Origin: Pectobacterium actinidiae
GTDB lineage: Bacteria > Pseudomonadota > Gammaproteobacteria > Enterobacterales > Enterobacteriaceae
Assembly (NCBI RefSeq): GCF_000803315.1
Contig: NZ_JRMH01000002.1
Coordinates: 434,001 to 498,000 of the forward strand
DNA: 64,000 bases
Reading direction: 5' to 3'
Part shown: piece after piece, positions 45,291-55,151 of the stretch
Position numbering within the stretch: position 1 is the first letter of the stretch
Layout: the number at the start of each line of letters is the position of its first letter
The notes under the pieces: generated by a model
Databases searched by the model: none
Told to the model about the DNA's origin: nothing
What the model saw: the letters and a program-made list of their open reading frames with translations, nothing else
Program-made: the position numbers and the translations under genes

Positions 45291-45393
45291 TCAACCAACT
45301 CCATTTGGTTTCATCGTCACTGAATGGTGTATAAGCACAAGGCGGGATCGCTCCCGCCTTGTTTCTGTTTTTATTTACCTTATTCGCCGCGTT

Positions 45394-46116
45394 TTATTCG
45401 CAGTATTGGCGCAACGAGTCCTGTTTTTCCGGCAACAGGCGATACAGATAAACCGGTCGGCCGGTAGAGCCGTACAGGATGTTGGTGGTCAGGATACCGG
45501 TATCGGACAGATAGATCAGGTATTTACGGCAGGAGACGCGGGAGATACCAATCGCATTCGCCAGCATCTCAGTAGAGAACTCGATGCCCTGATTGCCTTC
45601 AATCCACTCACAGACGGTACGCAACGTCAGGCTGGTCAGCCCTTTCGGCAATTTCTTACGTTCACTGACCGTGCTGCTGCTGGTACGGCGAATCAGGTTA
45701 TCGATATCCGACTGCCCAACAAAATCACGGTGCTTGAACAAGTTCGCCTCTTCGCGATAGGCGGTCAGCGCCTGTTCGAAACGCGAAAACTGGAAAGGCT
45801 TAATCAGGTAATCCACAACGCCGTAGTGCAGCGCTTTTTTGATGGTATACACATCGCTGGCAGACGAGATGATAATGACGTCCGTTTTTTCACTGAACTC
45901 ACGGATAGTCGGCAGCAGATCCAGTCCATTATCCTGCTGCATATAAATATCCAGCAGTACCAAATCGATTTCCGAGTCAGGTTGCATCAGCAGGTTTCGC
46001 GCCTGCTGCAACGTGGGAACCGTCGCATAGCAGCTAAATCCAGAAACCTGGTTCAGATAAGATTTGTTAAGCTCTGCAACCATGGCATCGTCATCAACAA
46101 TCAGTACATTAATCAT
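45394..46116 (-). CDS. citB: CitB/DpiA-type response regulator
   Basis: A 240-aa two-component regulator. The start MINVLIVDDD at 46116 gives a normal receiver domain; the acidic pocket is DDD, the phospho-Asp is in VLLDIYMQQ, and the Lys is in LIKPFQ. The C-terminal winged-HTH (CitB type) is seen in SLTLRTVCEWIE and ISRVSCRKYLIYL. It overlaps citA by 8 bp and is co-transcribed with it. It should activate transport genes when CitA senses citrate. Confidence 0.93.
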   Translation of the reverse strand: MINVLIVDDDAMVAELNKSYLNQVSGFSCYATVPTLQQARNLLMQPDSEIDLVLLDIYMQQDNGLDLLPTIREFSEKTDVIIISSASDVYTIKKALHYGVVDYLIKPFQFSRFEQALTAYREEANLFKHRDFVGQSDIDNLIRRTSSSTVSERKKLPKGLTSLTLRTVCEWIEGNQGIEFSTEMLANAIGISRVSCRKYLIYLSDTGILTTNILYGSTGRPVYLYRLLPEKQDSLRQYCE

Positions 46117-47737
46117 GGTCAAACAGCCTTGCTTGATAAGGAATAGTAACGAAAAACTGGGTGTACACCTCAGGTTCTGATTCAAACTCGATGGTGCCGC
46201 CAATCTTCTCCAGACTCTGTTTGGTCAGGTACAGGCCAATACCGCGCCCGCTGCCTTTGGTAGAGAATCCCTGTTCATAAATGCGCGCCTGACTCTCCGG
46301 CGAAATACCGGGGCCGTCATCCCCCACGGTACAGTGAAGGCGGCCATTCTGATGATGGAAGCTCACGCTGATTTCGCAATTTTCCTGACTATCAATCGCG
46401 TCCATCGCATTCTCAATCAGATTACCCAATACGGTAATCAACTCATTCGTAGCATCGACATCATCGGTATCCGGCAGCAGGCTCTCCTCGCTGATGGAGA
46501 GCGTAATGCCGAGATCGCGTGCGCGGTTGATTTTACCCAACAGGAAGCCGGCAATCACTGGCGATTTCACTTTACGAATAATCGAACCAATTTCCGCCTG
46601 ATAATTATTGGCGGTCTTCAGGATATAATCTTCCAGCTGCGAGTAATATTTTAAGTGCAGCATCCCCAGGATGACGTGCAGCTTATTCATAAACTCGTGC
46701 GACTGCGCACGCAGCGCATCCGCATAGTAGGACATGCCACTCAACCGTTGCAGCAGCTGGCTAATCTCCGTTTTATCACGGAACGTCGCAATCGCGCCGA
46801 TAATATCGCCCTTCACGAAAACCGGAACGGTGTTAGTCAGCAGCAGATGACCGTTAAAGTTAATCTCTTCATCGCGTCGTGGCGTACCGCTCTCCAGTAC
46901 CTGTTTCAGGTGTAGATGTTCAAGCCACTGGTCGCTGACGCGTTCGGCTGGCTTCAAAACCGGTGTTTCACCGCCCTGTGGATTATTTTGCCGGAAAAGC
47001 CGTCGCGCCTCATCATTGATGACGGTAATCCGACCATGCTGATCGACCGCGATAACGCCTTCTTTGATGTGTTTGAGCATCGCGTTACGCTGTTCAAACA
47101 GGTTCGAGATCTCAAACGGCTCGAATCCCAGCATAATGCGCTTGAGCACTTTCACCAGAATCAACGTGCCCAGCCAGCCGACCAGCGCCCCCGCCAATAG
47201 CGTCCAGGGAATCATCCAGCGGTTATCGCTGATCACCTTCTGCACGCTGGTTAAAGCAATCCCGAGCGCAACAACGCCAACCTGCTTATGATTACTGTCG
47301 AAAACCGGCGTAAAGACCCGTAGCGCGGGATCGAGCGTACCTCGATTGATGGAGGTATTTTCCATGCCCAACAGCGCCGGGTAGATATCCCGACCGGCAA
47401 AATGCTCACCAATCCTTTCCGGTTCCGGGTGGCTATGGCGCACCGTATCCATGTCCGTAACGGTGACGAAGAGCAACTGATTACGCTGACGAATCGTCTC
47501 CGCAGCAATCTGCACTTCCTCAGGTCGGCCAATCCCTTTCAGTTCATCAATAACCACGGGAGAAGCGGCAAATGTGCGAGCAATCGCAAAGGCTTTTTCT
47601 CGCAGATGATCTTCTGAAAGCTGATTAATGCGAAAAAACAGCAAGGAATAGACCACCAGCAACACCGCGCCAAGCACAACTGACACCATCAGAAACACCG
47701 ATGTTCCCAGCTTTAGCGGTGCCTTTTTCTTGCCCAT
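46109..47737 (-). CDS. citA: CitA/DpiB-type citrate sensor kinase
   Basis: A 542-aa sensor kinase. Start 47737 (MGKKKAPLKLG) has GGAGAG upstream. It has two transmembrane helices (about 18-40 and 172-195) flanking a periplasmic PASp domain with the citrate site RHSHPEPERIGEHF. A cytoplasmic PAS follows, then the H-box QSHEFMNKLHVILG and the ATPase boxes NLIENAMDAID, DDGPGIS and GRGIGLYL. The family phosphorylates CitB on citrate binding. It lies between citB and a DASS transporter, all on the same strand. Confidence 0.94.
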   Translation of the reverse strand: MGKKKAPLKLGTSVFLMVSVVLGAVLLVVYSLLFFRINQLSEDHLREKAFAIARTFAASPVVIDELKGIGRPEEVQIAAETIRQRNQLLFVTVTDMDTVRHSHPEPERIGEHFAGRDIYPALLGMENTSINRGTLDPALRVFTPVFDSNHKQVGVVALGIALTSVQKVISDNRWMIPWTLLAGALVGWLGTLILVKVLKRIMLGFEPFEISNLFEQRNAMLKHIKEGVIAVDQHGRITVINDEARRLFRQNNPQGGETPVLKPAERVSDQWLEHLHLKQVLESGTPRRDEEINFNGHLLLTNTVPVFVKGDIIGAIATFRDKTEISQLLQRLSGMSYYADALRAQSHEFMNKLHVILGMLHLKYYSQLEDYILKTANNYQAEIGSIIRKVKSPVIAGFLLGKINRARDLGITLSISEESLLPDTDDVDATNELITVLGNLIENAMDAIDSQENCEISVSFHHQNGRLHCTVGDDGPGISPESQARIYEQGFSTKGSGRGIGLYLTKQSLEKIGGTIEFESEPEVYTQFFVTIPYQARLFDHD

Positions 47738-47810
47738 GTCACTCTCCGAAACCACCATCATCACACCGTTATCTTATACTGTTTCGTCGCGTTTCGCGTG
47801 CCGTGATGCA

Positions 47811-47837
47811 TACGCCCCGTCACAAGGACAGGGCGTA
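47811..47837 (-). terminator. Hairpin between citA and the DASS transporter gene
   Basis: TACGCCC (47811-47817) and GGGCGTA (47831-47837) form a stem with a 13-nt loop, downstream of the DASS transporter gene stop. The U-run is weak; it may only attenuate. Confidence 0.45.
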
Positions 47838-47926
47838 GGCTTAAAGAAGGGAGATCAGACTTAACGTTGCGGTATATTCGCGTCAGGAATGTACCGCATC
47901 AGGAAAGCCAGTGCGTATCTGCACTT

Positions 47927-49339
47927 TTACCAGAAACCGAGCAGTTTCCACCACATTCCGCCAACACCCAACCAGATAGGGATGATGACCAGACTGACCA
48001 GGAAACCGATTTTCCACCAGGTCCCCAGCGGCATATAGCCTGTGCCGAACAAAATCGGAGCCGGGCCACTTGAGTAGTGGGTCGTGGACATAAACAGGTT
48101 ACTGAAGATACCGAACACCAGTACGGTCAGCATCGGCGGTGCACCGGCAGCCAGTGCGATAGAGACGAAAATCGCATACATGGCACTGATGTGAGCAATC
48201 GCGCTCGCCATCAGGTAGTGGCTGTAGTAGTACACCAGCAGCAGCAGACCCAACATCGGCAGCCAGTGCATCCCGCTTACCGCATTACCGGCCAATCCGC
48301 CCAGCCAGGCAATCAGGCCCATTTTGTTGAGCTGACCCGCCAGTGTCATCAATACGGCAAACCATACCACGGTGTGCCAGGCTTCTTTCTCACTGACCAC
48401 GTCGTCCCAGGTCAGCGCACGGCTAAGCAACAGCACGCTCAGGCCCGCCAGTGCGGTCAGCGTCGCGTCGATATTCAGCGTGGAACCCAGCACCCAGAAG
48501 GTCACCAGACCCAGGAACACGCCCAGCACCACCCACTCATCGCGGGTCATTTTGCCCATTTCACGCAGTCTTTCGACGGCGATCGCACGCATTTCTGAGG
48601 TTTTCTTCAGTTCAGGCGGGTAGAAACGGTAGATCAGGTAAGGAATCAGCGCCAAAGACAGGAAGCCCGGCAGCAGTGTCGCCAGCGCCCAATCCGTCCA
48701 ACTGATGTGAATACCGAACTGGGAAGCCAGTTTCGCCACCATTGGGTTACCCGCCATGGAGGTCATAAACATCGCAGAAGTCACGGCGTTACACTGGAAA
48801 ATGGACTGTACCAGGAACGCACCAATGCGACGCTGCGTGCCTTTTTCCGGCGTGGAGTCGTAGGCTTCGGCAATAGAACGGAACAGCGGCGTGATGATCC
48901 CACCGCAGCGTGCAGACGTAGAAGGCATGGCCGGAGCAAATAGCAGGTCGGTAAACACCAGACCATACGCCAGACCGAGAGAGCTATTCCCCAGCTTACT
49001 GATGAACAGCAGACCAATGCGTCGGCCAAAGCCGGTTTTGATAAAACCGCGAGAGATAAAGAAGGCACAGGCGATCATCCAGATAGTGGGATCGCTAAAA
49101 CCCGCCAGTACCTCTTTAATGGATAATAATCCCAATATGGCGACCGTGGTCAGGCTGAACATCGCCATTGCGCCAAGCGGGTAAGGAGAGAGAATCAGAC
49201 CGACAACGGTGGCAATGAAAATCGCCATCAGATGCCAGGCATCGGGTTTAACCCCATCAGGAACCGGCAATAACCATAATCCACCGGCGATACAAAGGAT
49301 AACTAGAAGCTTTATCAACCTGCTGTTATTCGCAGACAT
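47927..49339 (-). CDS. DASS-family dicarboxylate/citrate transporter (CitT-like)
   Basis: A 470-aa inner-membrane protein with about 12-14 helices. Start 49339 (MSANNSRL) is preferred; an ATG six codons upstream is weaker. Family features: WLLPVPDGVKPDAWHL near the start, FAPAMPSTSARCGGI in the middle and TTHYSSGPAPILFGTGYM near the end, as in CitT/TtdT and plastid SODiT1-type carriers. Such proteins exchange citrate, tartrate, malate or 2-oxoglutarate for succinate. Beside citAB a citrate role is likely; the exact substrate is inferred. Confidence 0.88.
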   Translation of the reverse strand: MSANNSRLIKLLVILCIAGGLWLLPVPDGVKPDAWHLMAIFIATVVGLILSPYPLGAMAMFSLTTVAILGLLSIKEVLAGFSDPTIWMIACAFFISRGFIKTGFGRRIGLLFISKLGNSSLGLAYGLVFTDLLFAPAMPSTSARCGGIITPLFRSIAEAYDSTPEKGTQRRIGAFLVQSIFQCNAVTSAMFMTSMAGNPMVAKLASQFGIHISWTDWALATLLPGFLSLALIPYLIYRFYPPELKKTSEMRAIAVERLREMGKMTRDEWVVLGVFLGLVTFWVLGSTLNIDATLTALAGLSVLLLSRALTWDDVVSEKEAWHTVVWFAVLMTLAGQLNKMGLIAWLGGLAGNAVSGMHWLPMLGLLLLVYYYSHYLMASAIAHISAMYAIFVSIALAAGAPPMLTVLVFGIFSNLFMSTTHYSSGPAPILFGTGYMPLGTWWKIGFLVSLVIIPIWLGVGGMWWKLLGFW

Positions 49340-49910
49340 AAGAACACCACTCTTCATTAAAACGGATTCTGTATTCCCCTCATACTTCGAGCCGTGCTCG
49401 AATGATTCAGGAGATATTCACGACGGATGTCCCGTGCGGAGGAGTGGGTATTTCGTTATTCTTCCTTCGTCACCCTGCTGAAAACAACGCAACAGGAATC
49501 ATCTGCGGAAAAAAAGACGAGAAAACAAGGGTTCGAAGTTGCTTCTCTCGTCTAATCAAATCAAGTGATTAATGAAGAGATAGTATTATAATGCGCCTAT
49601 AAAATAGCGTAACTTTAGTTACTAAAGGGGTTCATTAATTTATTTAAGAAACTACCACGGTTTTTATTTCCCTATAAAAAACCCTTAATATTCAATAATA
49701 ATTGACATTTAAAGAACATAAAATTAACGAAGTTAACGACAAAGCAGTGATAAAAAAACCTTATACCTAATAGTGGTAATATAATCCTTTTCCAGACAGT
49801 CAGTTATCCATTCCTTATTTATTTACTCAGGTATTCCTTTATTCAAAAATAAAGAAATAAGTCGCCATTATTCGGCGAGAAAATAGTATTTTTTATCCAG
49901 CTGATAACAT
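49340..49910. other. 571-bp intergenic region, DASS transporter / yidE
   Basis: AT-rich, with no gene seen. It holds the transporter promoter (leftward) and an inverted repeat AGACGAGA (49515-49522) / TCTCGTCT (49546-49553). A small hairpin TCGCC-N7-GGCGA (49862-49878), followed on the minus strand by a U-rich run, is a plausible yidE terminator. Confidence 0.5.
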
Positions 49911-51569
49911 TTAGAGCGTGAGGAACAGTACAGCTAACAGCTGCGGCGACATAATTCGCATAAACATCGCCAGCGGATAAACCGTTGCATAAGACAGCGC
50001 CGCCGCACCGCTGGTCGGGTGAAGCCCATTGGCAAATGCCAACGCAGGTGGATCGGTCATGGAACCCGCCAGCATGCCGCACAGCGTCAGATAGTTCATC
50101 TTACCCAGCGTTCGCGCCAGTATGCCAACCAGCAGCAGCGGCACAATGGTAATCAGCGCGCCATAGCCAATCCACCACATTCCATCGCCGTTTAATAACG
50201 TATCGACGAAGTCGCCGCCAGATTTCAGCCCCACAACCGATAAGAACAACACAATGCCGAGTTCACGCAGCGCCAGGTTAGCACTGGGCGGCATAAACCA
50301 GTGAAGTTTACCGATCCCGCCGATGCGTCCCAGCACCAGCGCCACCACCAGCGGCCCGCCAGCCAGTCCGAGCCGCAGCGCAACGGGAAAGCCGGGAATC
50401 ATCAGCGGCACTGAACCCAGCAGTACGCCTAGCCCGATGCCGATAAAGACGGGCAGCATCTGTACCTGCTGAAGCTTTTGCTGCGCATTCCCCACGATAT
50501 CCGCAACGGCATCAATCGCCGTTTTCCGCCCCACCAGATTCAGAATATCGCCAAATTGCAGGCTGGCCTGATTACTGGCGACCAGCTCGACACCCGCGCG
50601 ATTCAAGCGCGAAATTACGACGTCGTAGTTTTGCTTCAGATTGAGTTCGCGAATCTTGCGTCCCAGCACTTTCTCATTTGTCACCACGACACGTTCCACG
50701 TGGAGATCGGTGCCCCGCGTCGAAAGCGACGTTTCCACTTCATTACCGATGACCAACCTCGCTTGCTCCAGATCGCTTTTCGCACCAACCAGATGCAGGT
50801 AGTCGCCCAGTTGGATCAGCGTCTGCGGTGATGGCACCATCAGCTCATCGCCGCGTTTCAGGCGGGAGCAGACGATGGTGTCGCGGTTCAGAATCGGCAC
50901 ATCCTGAATCGCCAACCCTTGCAGATTGGTATTCGTCACCGACACATTTATCGTGTGAAGCTGCTCGTGATGCAGACCGTTGCTGACCTCAAACTGCTTT
51001 GCTTCGTTCTCTACCGCCACGCGAAACAGGACGCGCATCAGCCACATCACTAGTAAAATGCCGCAAATCCCCAGCGGATACGCCATCGCGTAGCCCGTTC
51101 CCATCTGGTTCACCAATGCTGAACTTGAACCGAGATCGGTCAAAATCTGCTGACCCGCACCGAGCGAAGGCGTGTTGGTCACCGCGCCGGAAAAAATACC
51201 GAGAATAATAGGCAAAGGAATATTGAGCAGTTTGTGCAGCAGGACGGTCACCACACTGCCGAGAAACACCGTCAGCAGAGCAAACGCATTGAGGCGCAGG
51301 CCAGATACCCGCAGGGAGGAAAAGAAACCCGGCCCGACCTGAATACCAATGGTATAGACAAACAGGATCAGACCGAACTCCTGAATGACGTGCAACATGT
51401 CATCATTCAATTGAATCTGGTACTGATGGGCAACATGACCGACGATGATCCCACCGAACAGAACCCCGCCAATCCCTAAACCAACGCCGTAAATCCGCCA
51501 GTTACCGATCCATAACCCCAGAACCGCCACCAGCGCCAGCATACTCACGGTAAGTGCGATATCACTCAT
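49911..51569 (-). CDS. yidE: YidE-type putative transporter (AspT/YidE/YbjL family)
   Basis: A 552-aa inner-membrane protein close to E. coli YidE (553 aa). The N-terminus ([22 protein letters not shown]) and [11 protein letters not shown] are characteristic. Two RCK_C (TrkA-C) domains lie between two membrane halves (about 190-370). The repeated half contains [17 protein letters not shown]. The family includes the aspartate:alanine exchanger; substrate here is unknown. It is next to ibpB, as in E. coli. Confidence 0.93.
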   Translation of the reverse strand: MSDIALTVSMLALVAVLGLWIGNWRIYGVGLGIGGVLFGGIIVGHVAHQYQIQLNDDMLHVIQEFGLILFVYTIGIQVGPGFFSSLRVSGLRLNAFALLTVFLGSVVTVLLHKLLNIPLPIILGIFSGAVTNTPSLGAGQQILTDLGSSSALVNQMGTGYAMAYPLGICGILLVMWLMRVLFRVAVENEAKQFEVSNGLHHEQLHTINVSVTNTNLQGLAIQDVPILNRDTIVCSRLKRGDELMVPSPQTLIQLGDYLHLVGAKSDLEQARLVIGNEVETSLSTRGTDLHVERVVVTNEKVLGRKIRELNLKQNYDVVISRLNRAGVELVASNQASLQFGDILNLVGRKTAIDAVADIVGNAQQKLQQVQMLPVFIGIGLGVLLGSVPLMIPGFPVALRLGLAGGPLVVALVLGRIGGIGKLHWFMPPSANLALRELGIVLFLSVVGLKSGGDFVDTLLNGDGMWWIGYGALITIVPLLLVGILARTLGKMNYLTLCGMLAGSMTDPPALAFANGLHPTSGAAALSYATVYPLAMFMRIMSPQLLAVLFLTL

Positions 51570-51615
51570 ACCCCTATCCTTTGCGGACGTTTTTATTGGG
51601 AAATGCCACTGCCGC

Positions 51616-51723
51616 TATACCCTAAATAACTCGAGTGGCGTGCAGGCGGTAAGAGACGGACACATTCATCTGGAACGAATTTGACCAGCCAACGCACATG
51701 CAACTTGAAGTATGACGAGTATA
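51616..51723 (+). repeat. ~108-bp imperfect-palindromic intergenic repeat, copy 2
   Basis: Runs from TATACCCTAAATAACTCGAG to ACTTGAAGTATGACGAGTATA, with inverted terminal TATAC(C/T)C / GAGTATA. The same ends occur in reverse orientation at 41265-41360. The element lies in the yidE promoter region. Repeats with these ends are familiar in intergenic DNA of Pectobacterium, Serratia and Yersinia relatives; function unknown. Confidence 0.7.
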
Positions 51724-51833
51724 TTTTAATTCTGGCAGAATGCCGGGGTAGGAAACGTGGTGGGCAACACAAAACCGCGCCCGTAATGATACGAGCGCGG
51801 GGAAATCATCAAACGAATGATGCGGATGTCGCG

Positions 51834-52286
51834 TTATGACGCGTCGTCAGCAGACTGCTGGTTCAAGGCCGGACGACCACCGCCGATGGCGATACGCTGA
51901 GGCTGCAAGGCTTCCGGCACGTCACGCACCAGATCGATATGCAGTAGGCCATTTTCAAAATGTGCATCGGACACATGCAGGTGTTCTGCCAGCGTAAAGC
52001 TCAGCGTGAAAGGTTTAAACACCAACCCCTGATGCAGATATTCCACGGCTTTCTGAGTCGGTGCCGGAGAACCTTTCACAGTCAGGCGCGGGCCTTCTAC
52101 TTCGATATCCAGATCGCTCTGTCGGAACCCTGCCAGCGCCAGCGTGATGCGGTAGTGGTTGTCGTCTTTCTTCTCGATGTTATACGGAGGAAAATCAACC
52201 GGTTCCTGACTGCCTTGCATTGAGCTGGCTAATTTGTCGAAACCGATCCACTGACGCAGTAAAGGTGATAAGTCGTAGTTACGCAT
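51834..52286 (-). CDS. ibpB: Small heat-shock protein IbpB
   Basis: A 150-aa alpha-crystallin-type chaperone that binds aggregating proteins together with IbpA. Start [20 protein letters not shown] at 52286 has a normal IbpB N-terminus; a longer upstream frame is spurious. The crystallin domain shows [20 protein letters not shown] and the C-terminal IAIGG (IxI motif). It lies downstream of ibpA on the same strand. Confidence 0.95.
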   Translation of the reverse strand: MRNYDLSPLLRQWIGFDKLASSMQGSQEPVDFPPYNIEKKDDNHYRITLALAGFRQSDLDIEVEGPRLTVKGSPAPTQKAVEYLHQGLVFKPFTLSFTLAEHLHVSDAHFENGLLHIDLVRDVPEALQPQRIAIGGGRPALNQQSADDAS

Positions 52287-52441
52287 AATATAACTCCTTC
52301 TAAGAAGCGAGATTAAGATGCCCATGCGGGCGTACCTTATGCCAGCCACGTTCAATAGCTGGCGTCGTCCCCATTCGGCAGACGAGGCGTTCATTTACGG
52401 CATTGCCGTTTCAGGCAATGCGCAATCGATTTGATAGTGAT

Positions 52442-52855
52442 TTACTTAATTTCAATCCGGCGCGGCTTCATCGCTTCCGGCACGATACGTTCGAGATCGA
52501 TATACAGCAGCCCATTTTCCAGATTGGCGCCTTTTACCTGAATATGTTCGGCCAGTTGGAATTTACGTTCAAAGTTGCGCTCGGCAATCCCCTGATACAG
52601 GTAGTTGCGGGCAACCTGCTCACCGGCGTGGGCACCTTTTACAATCAATAAGTTGTCGTGTGCGGTGATGTCCAGTTCCTGCTCGGCAAAGCCGGCTACG
52701 GCAATCGCGATGCGGTATTGGTTCTCGTCAACCAGCTCGACGTTGTAGGGAGGGTAGCCGCCGTTACTCTGGGTCTGGCCGGTTTCTAATAGGTTGAACA
52801 GGCGATCAAAACCAATAGCAGAACGATACAGTGGGGAAAAATCGGGGTTACGCAT
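52442..52855 (-). CDS. ibpA: Small heat-shock protein IbpA
   Basis: A 137-aa alpha-crystallin-type chaperone, E. coli length. It begins [20 protein letters not shown], has [20 protein letters not shown], and ends with the IxI motif RRIEIK. AGGAGG precedes the start. Transcribed with ibpB from a sigma-32 promoter. The leader GCUGCAUGUUUAGGAGGCUG could fold over the ribosome site, as in ROSE-type RNA thermometers of this gene. Confidence 0.96.
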   Translation of the reverse strand: MRNPDFSPLYRSAIGFDRLFNLLETGQTQSNGGYPPYNVELVDENQYRIAIAVAGFAEQELDITAHDNLLIVKGAHAGEQVARNYLYQGIAERNFERKFQLAEHIQVKGANLENGLLYIDLERIVPEAMKPRRIEIK

Positions 52856-52969
52856 AAAACAGCCTCCTAAACATGCAGCGAGGATTTATTTTTTACCTTC
52901 CCTAAGGACAGGCTCACAGCCGGAACAGATACCCTGACGGCATATCATTTTCCTTCCGGCTTACCATCA

Positions 52970-52997
52970 ATATGGTGACCCCCTTCAGACTTTCAAG
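52970..52997 (-). promoter_or_regulatory. Sigma-32 (heat-shock) promoter of ibpAB
   Basis: On the minus strand CTTGAAA (52991-52997) is followed after 13 nt by CACCATAT (52970-52977), close to the RpoH consensus CTTGAAA-N13/14-CCCCATnT. It gives a ~110-nt leader before ibpA. Confidence 0.8.
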
Positions 52998-53241
52998 AGG
53001 CAAAAAAGAAAAATCTCTGGGTTTCATGCAATATTCACTCACACAGTGGGCGTTATCACATACACTCAAGATAGGCAGGCTTTGACCTCATACCGATCGT
53101 TTAAGCATTGAGATACACGGGGCGACCACAGAAGTGAGGCGTCCTGCGGGAACCTCCCCCTGTGTTTCCCCTAAAAACGGACTTAAGTGACCAGTATTAA
53201 GCTTTGACCCGCTCTGGCAGCGGTTCTTAATGGACAGGAAT

Positions 53242-53601
53242 ATGACCTTACTGAAAAGTGCGTTGTTCTCTTTCATCATTACTGGTAGCGGTGCGGTGGC
53301 AACCAGCGGTTGCTCCAGCGTGATGACGCATACCGGAAGCGATCAGGGATACTATTCCGGCACGCGCGCCAATGTGGATATGCTGCGTGACGACGAGACC
53401 AGTTGGGCCATGATGCCGCTGGTCGCGATCGACCTGCCGTTCTCGGCGGTCGCTGACACGCTATTGCTACCCTACGACTACTACCGCGCGGGCAGCAGCG
53501 ATAAGAACAAATTGTCGACACGCGAACGTATTTCGCACAGCGAAGAACAAAGCCAGACCGCCAGTTCACAGCTCGCCACCACACCGCATAATCAGCTGTG
53601 A
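53242..53601 (+). CDS. yidQ: YidQ/YceK-family lipoprotein
   Basis: A 119-aa putative lipoprotein. Start 53242 (MTLLKSALFSFIITG) has AGGA upstream; an earlier Met lacks it. The lipobox-like segment is ATSGCSSVMTHTG, with the modified Cys near residue 24. The DUF1375 domain motif LPFSAVADTLLLPYD is intact. It sits between ibpA and yidR exactly as in E. coli. Confidence 0.9.
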   Translation: MTLLKSALFSFIITGSGAVATSGCSSVMTHTGSDQGYYSGTRANVDMLRDDETSWAMMPLVAIDLPFSAVADTLLLPYDYYRAGSSDKNKLSTRERISHSEEQSQTASSQLATTPHNQL

Positions 53602-53635
53602 TAGCACCACTCTCGCCATAAACCAGCGAAACCCG

Positions 53636-54937
53636 CTACGCCGTTGCGACGACGAAAAGCTGATTAAAACCGTCAATCTCCCGCATATACGCAATGTGCT
53701 CCCCATCAGGGGAAAAGACCACGGCATCCGCACTCGGTGCACTGTCCGTCCGCGCCGTCAGCCGAATAAGCTCACCACTTTCCGCATCACACAGCATGAT
53801 GCTGTTATCACACACAAATGCCAGAGAATGTCCGTCCGGGTGCCAGTTAAAGGCAGACTGTACGCCGTGTTCCGTGCGCGTTACCTGTCTTGGTTCACCG
53901 CCATTCGGGGAAAGCGTCCACAGCTGCACCACACCTGCCTCATCCCGCATCAGAAACGCAATCTCACTGCCGTCGGGCGAGGCACGTAGCCAGTGGCGCG
54001 GCTGATTGACCAAACCAGGATAACGGCGCGAGTGCGTAAAGGTTAAACGTCGCTGCTGCACACTCGCAGGTGGTGCAGGCATTGACGTTGCCGTGCCCAT
54101 CAGTGGCGCATCGCCTGTTGTGGCGTACTCTTCCAGCGCGTCCGGCAAATCGACGATAAAGATCTCTGGCACCGTTGTCCCGTCCGCCGCACGCGTATCG
54201 CCGATAAACGCTAGCGCCCAGCGTTGGCGCGAGCCATCTTGCCGGATATAGCCCGAAGCCCCCACCCAGCCTTCTTCATAGGCGCGATTGATTTCATCAC
54301 TACCGGGCTGCGGCTGCGGCGTCGTTTTGCTGACCAGCACACAATAGTGGCTGCCGTCATATTCACGAGGATGGCTTTTCTCAACCACAACGCCCTGTAG
54401 CGGCACGGCGACACCCACGTTGCGCAAGTTCAGTGCCGGATCGCACTCATGCAGTACGTGGTCGTTATAGGTAAAGCTCAGGCGGCTGGCATCCGGGCTG
54501 AAGACGTGGACATGCGTACCACCACGCAGCGCGCCGGCCTGATAAGGCGGCGTAATAGAGAAGGCATCGAGCGTGATGGCCTCATCGCGCTGGCGATCCG
54601 CCACTATCGTTCCGCGACGATGGTGAAAGTCATACTGCCACTCGCCGTCTGGATTTTCCGGCCCGTGGATAAAGACATAGCGCAGCGGCTCCTGCGGGCT
54701 ACAGGTCACCACGCCCACATGCGCCCCCGCCGTCGCACGGTAAATCACCTCGGTCTTCAGACTTTTCAGGTGTATTCGTTCAATGGTCAGTCCTGTGAAT
54801 GAAGATCCATAAGGTCTTACATCATAAACCAGCCACATTCCATCGCATGACCAGCAATTAATGTTAGTAAGTTGATGACCTACAGCATTAAATGTTAGTT
54901 GAACCTCATCAGACAAGCCATCACCCCACTTATTCAA
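53636..54937 (-). CDS. yidR: YidR, TolB-like propeller protein (DUF3748)
   Basis: A 433-aa protein close to E. coli YidR (about 415 aa). Conserved features: RGTHVHVFSPDASR-like segment, FIHGPENPDGEW, PGSDEINRAYEEGWVG and repeated WD/TolB-type blades ending SPDGEHIAY. No signal peptide is evident at this start. Function unknown. The start may be a few codons downstream, since E. coli YidR begins nearer QLTF. Confidence 0.92.
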   Translation of the reverse strand: MNKWGDGLSDEVQLTFNAVGHQLTNINCWSCDGMWLVYDVRPYGSSFTGLTIERIHLKSLKTEVIYRATAGAHVGVVTCSPQEPLRYVFIHGPENPDGEWQYDFHHRRGTIVADRQRDEAITLDAFSITPPYQAGALRGGTHVHVFSPDASRLSFTYNDHVLHECDPALNLRNVGVAVPLQGVVVEKSHPREYDGSHYCVLVSKTTPQPQPGSDEINRAYEEGWVGASGYIRQDGSRQRWALAFIGDTRAADGTTVPEIFIVDLPDALEEYATTGDAPLMGTATSMPAPPASVQQRRLTFTHSRRYPGLVNQPRHWLRASPDGSEIAFLMRDEAGVVQLWTLSPNGGEPRQVTRTEHGVQSAFNWHPDGHSLAFVCDNSIMLCDAESGELIRLTARTDSAPSADAVVFSPDGEHIAYMREIDGFNQLFVVATA

Positions 54938-55151
54938 TATCAGTCAGTGTTTTGTAAATAAAACTCAGTTTTATGTATAACATATTGTTTTTTATTTAAA
55001 AAAAACAAAAAACAATCATAATTGTCATTCAAAAAAATAGAAAGAATACCTCAATAACATCCGTTTTTTAATTCATTAGCATCGGCGTAACATTCTTCAT
55101 ATCGAAAGGGCAGCCCCCTTTCACCTATCAAACAGAAAAGGATAAGACATC

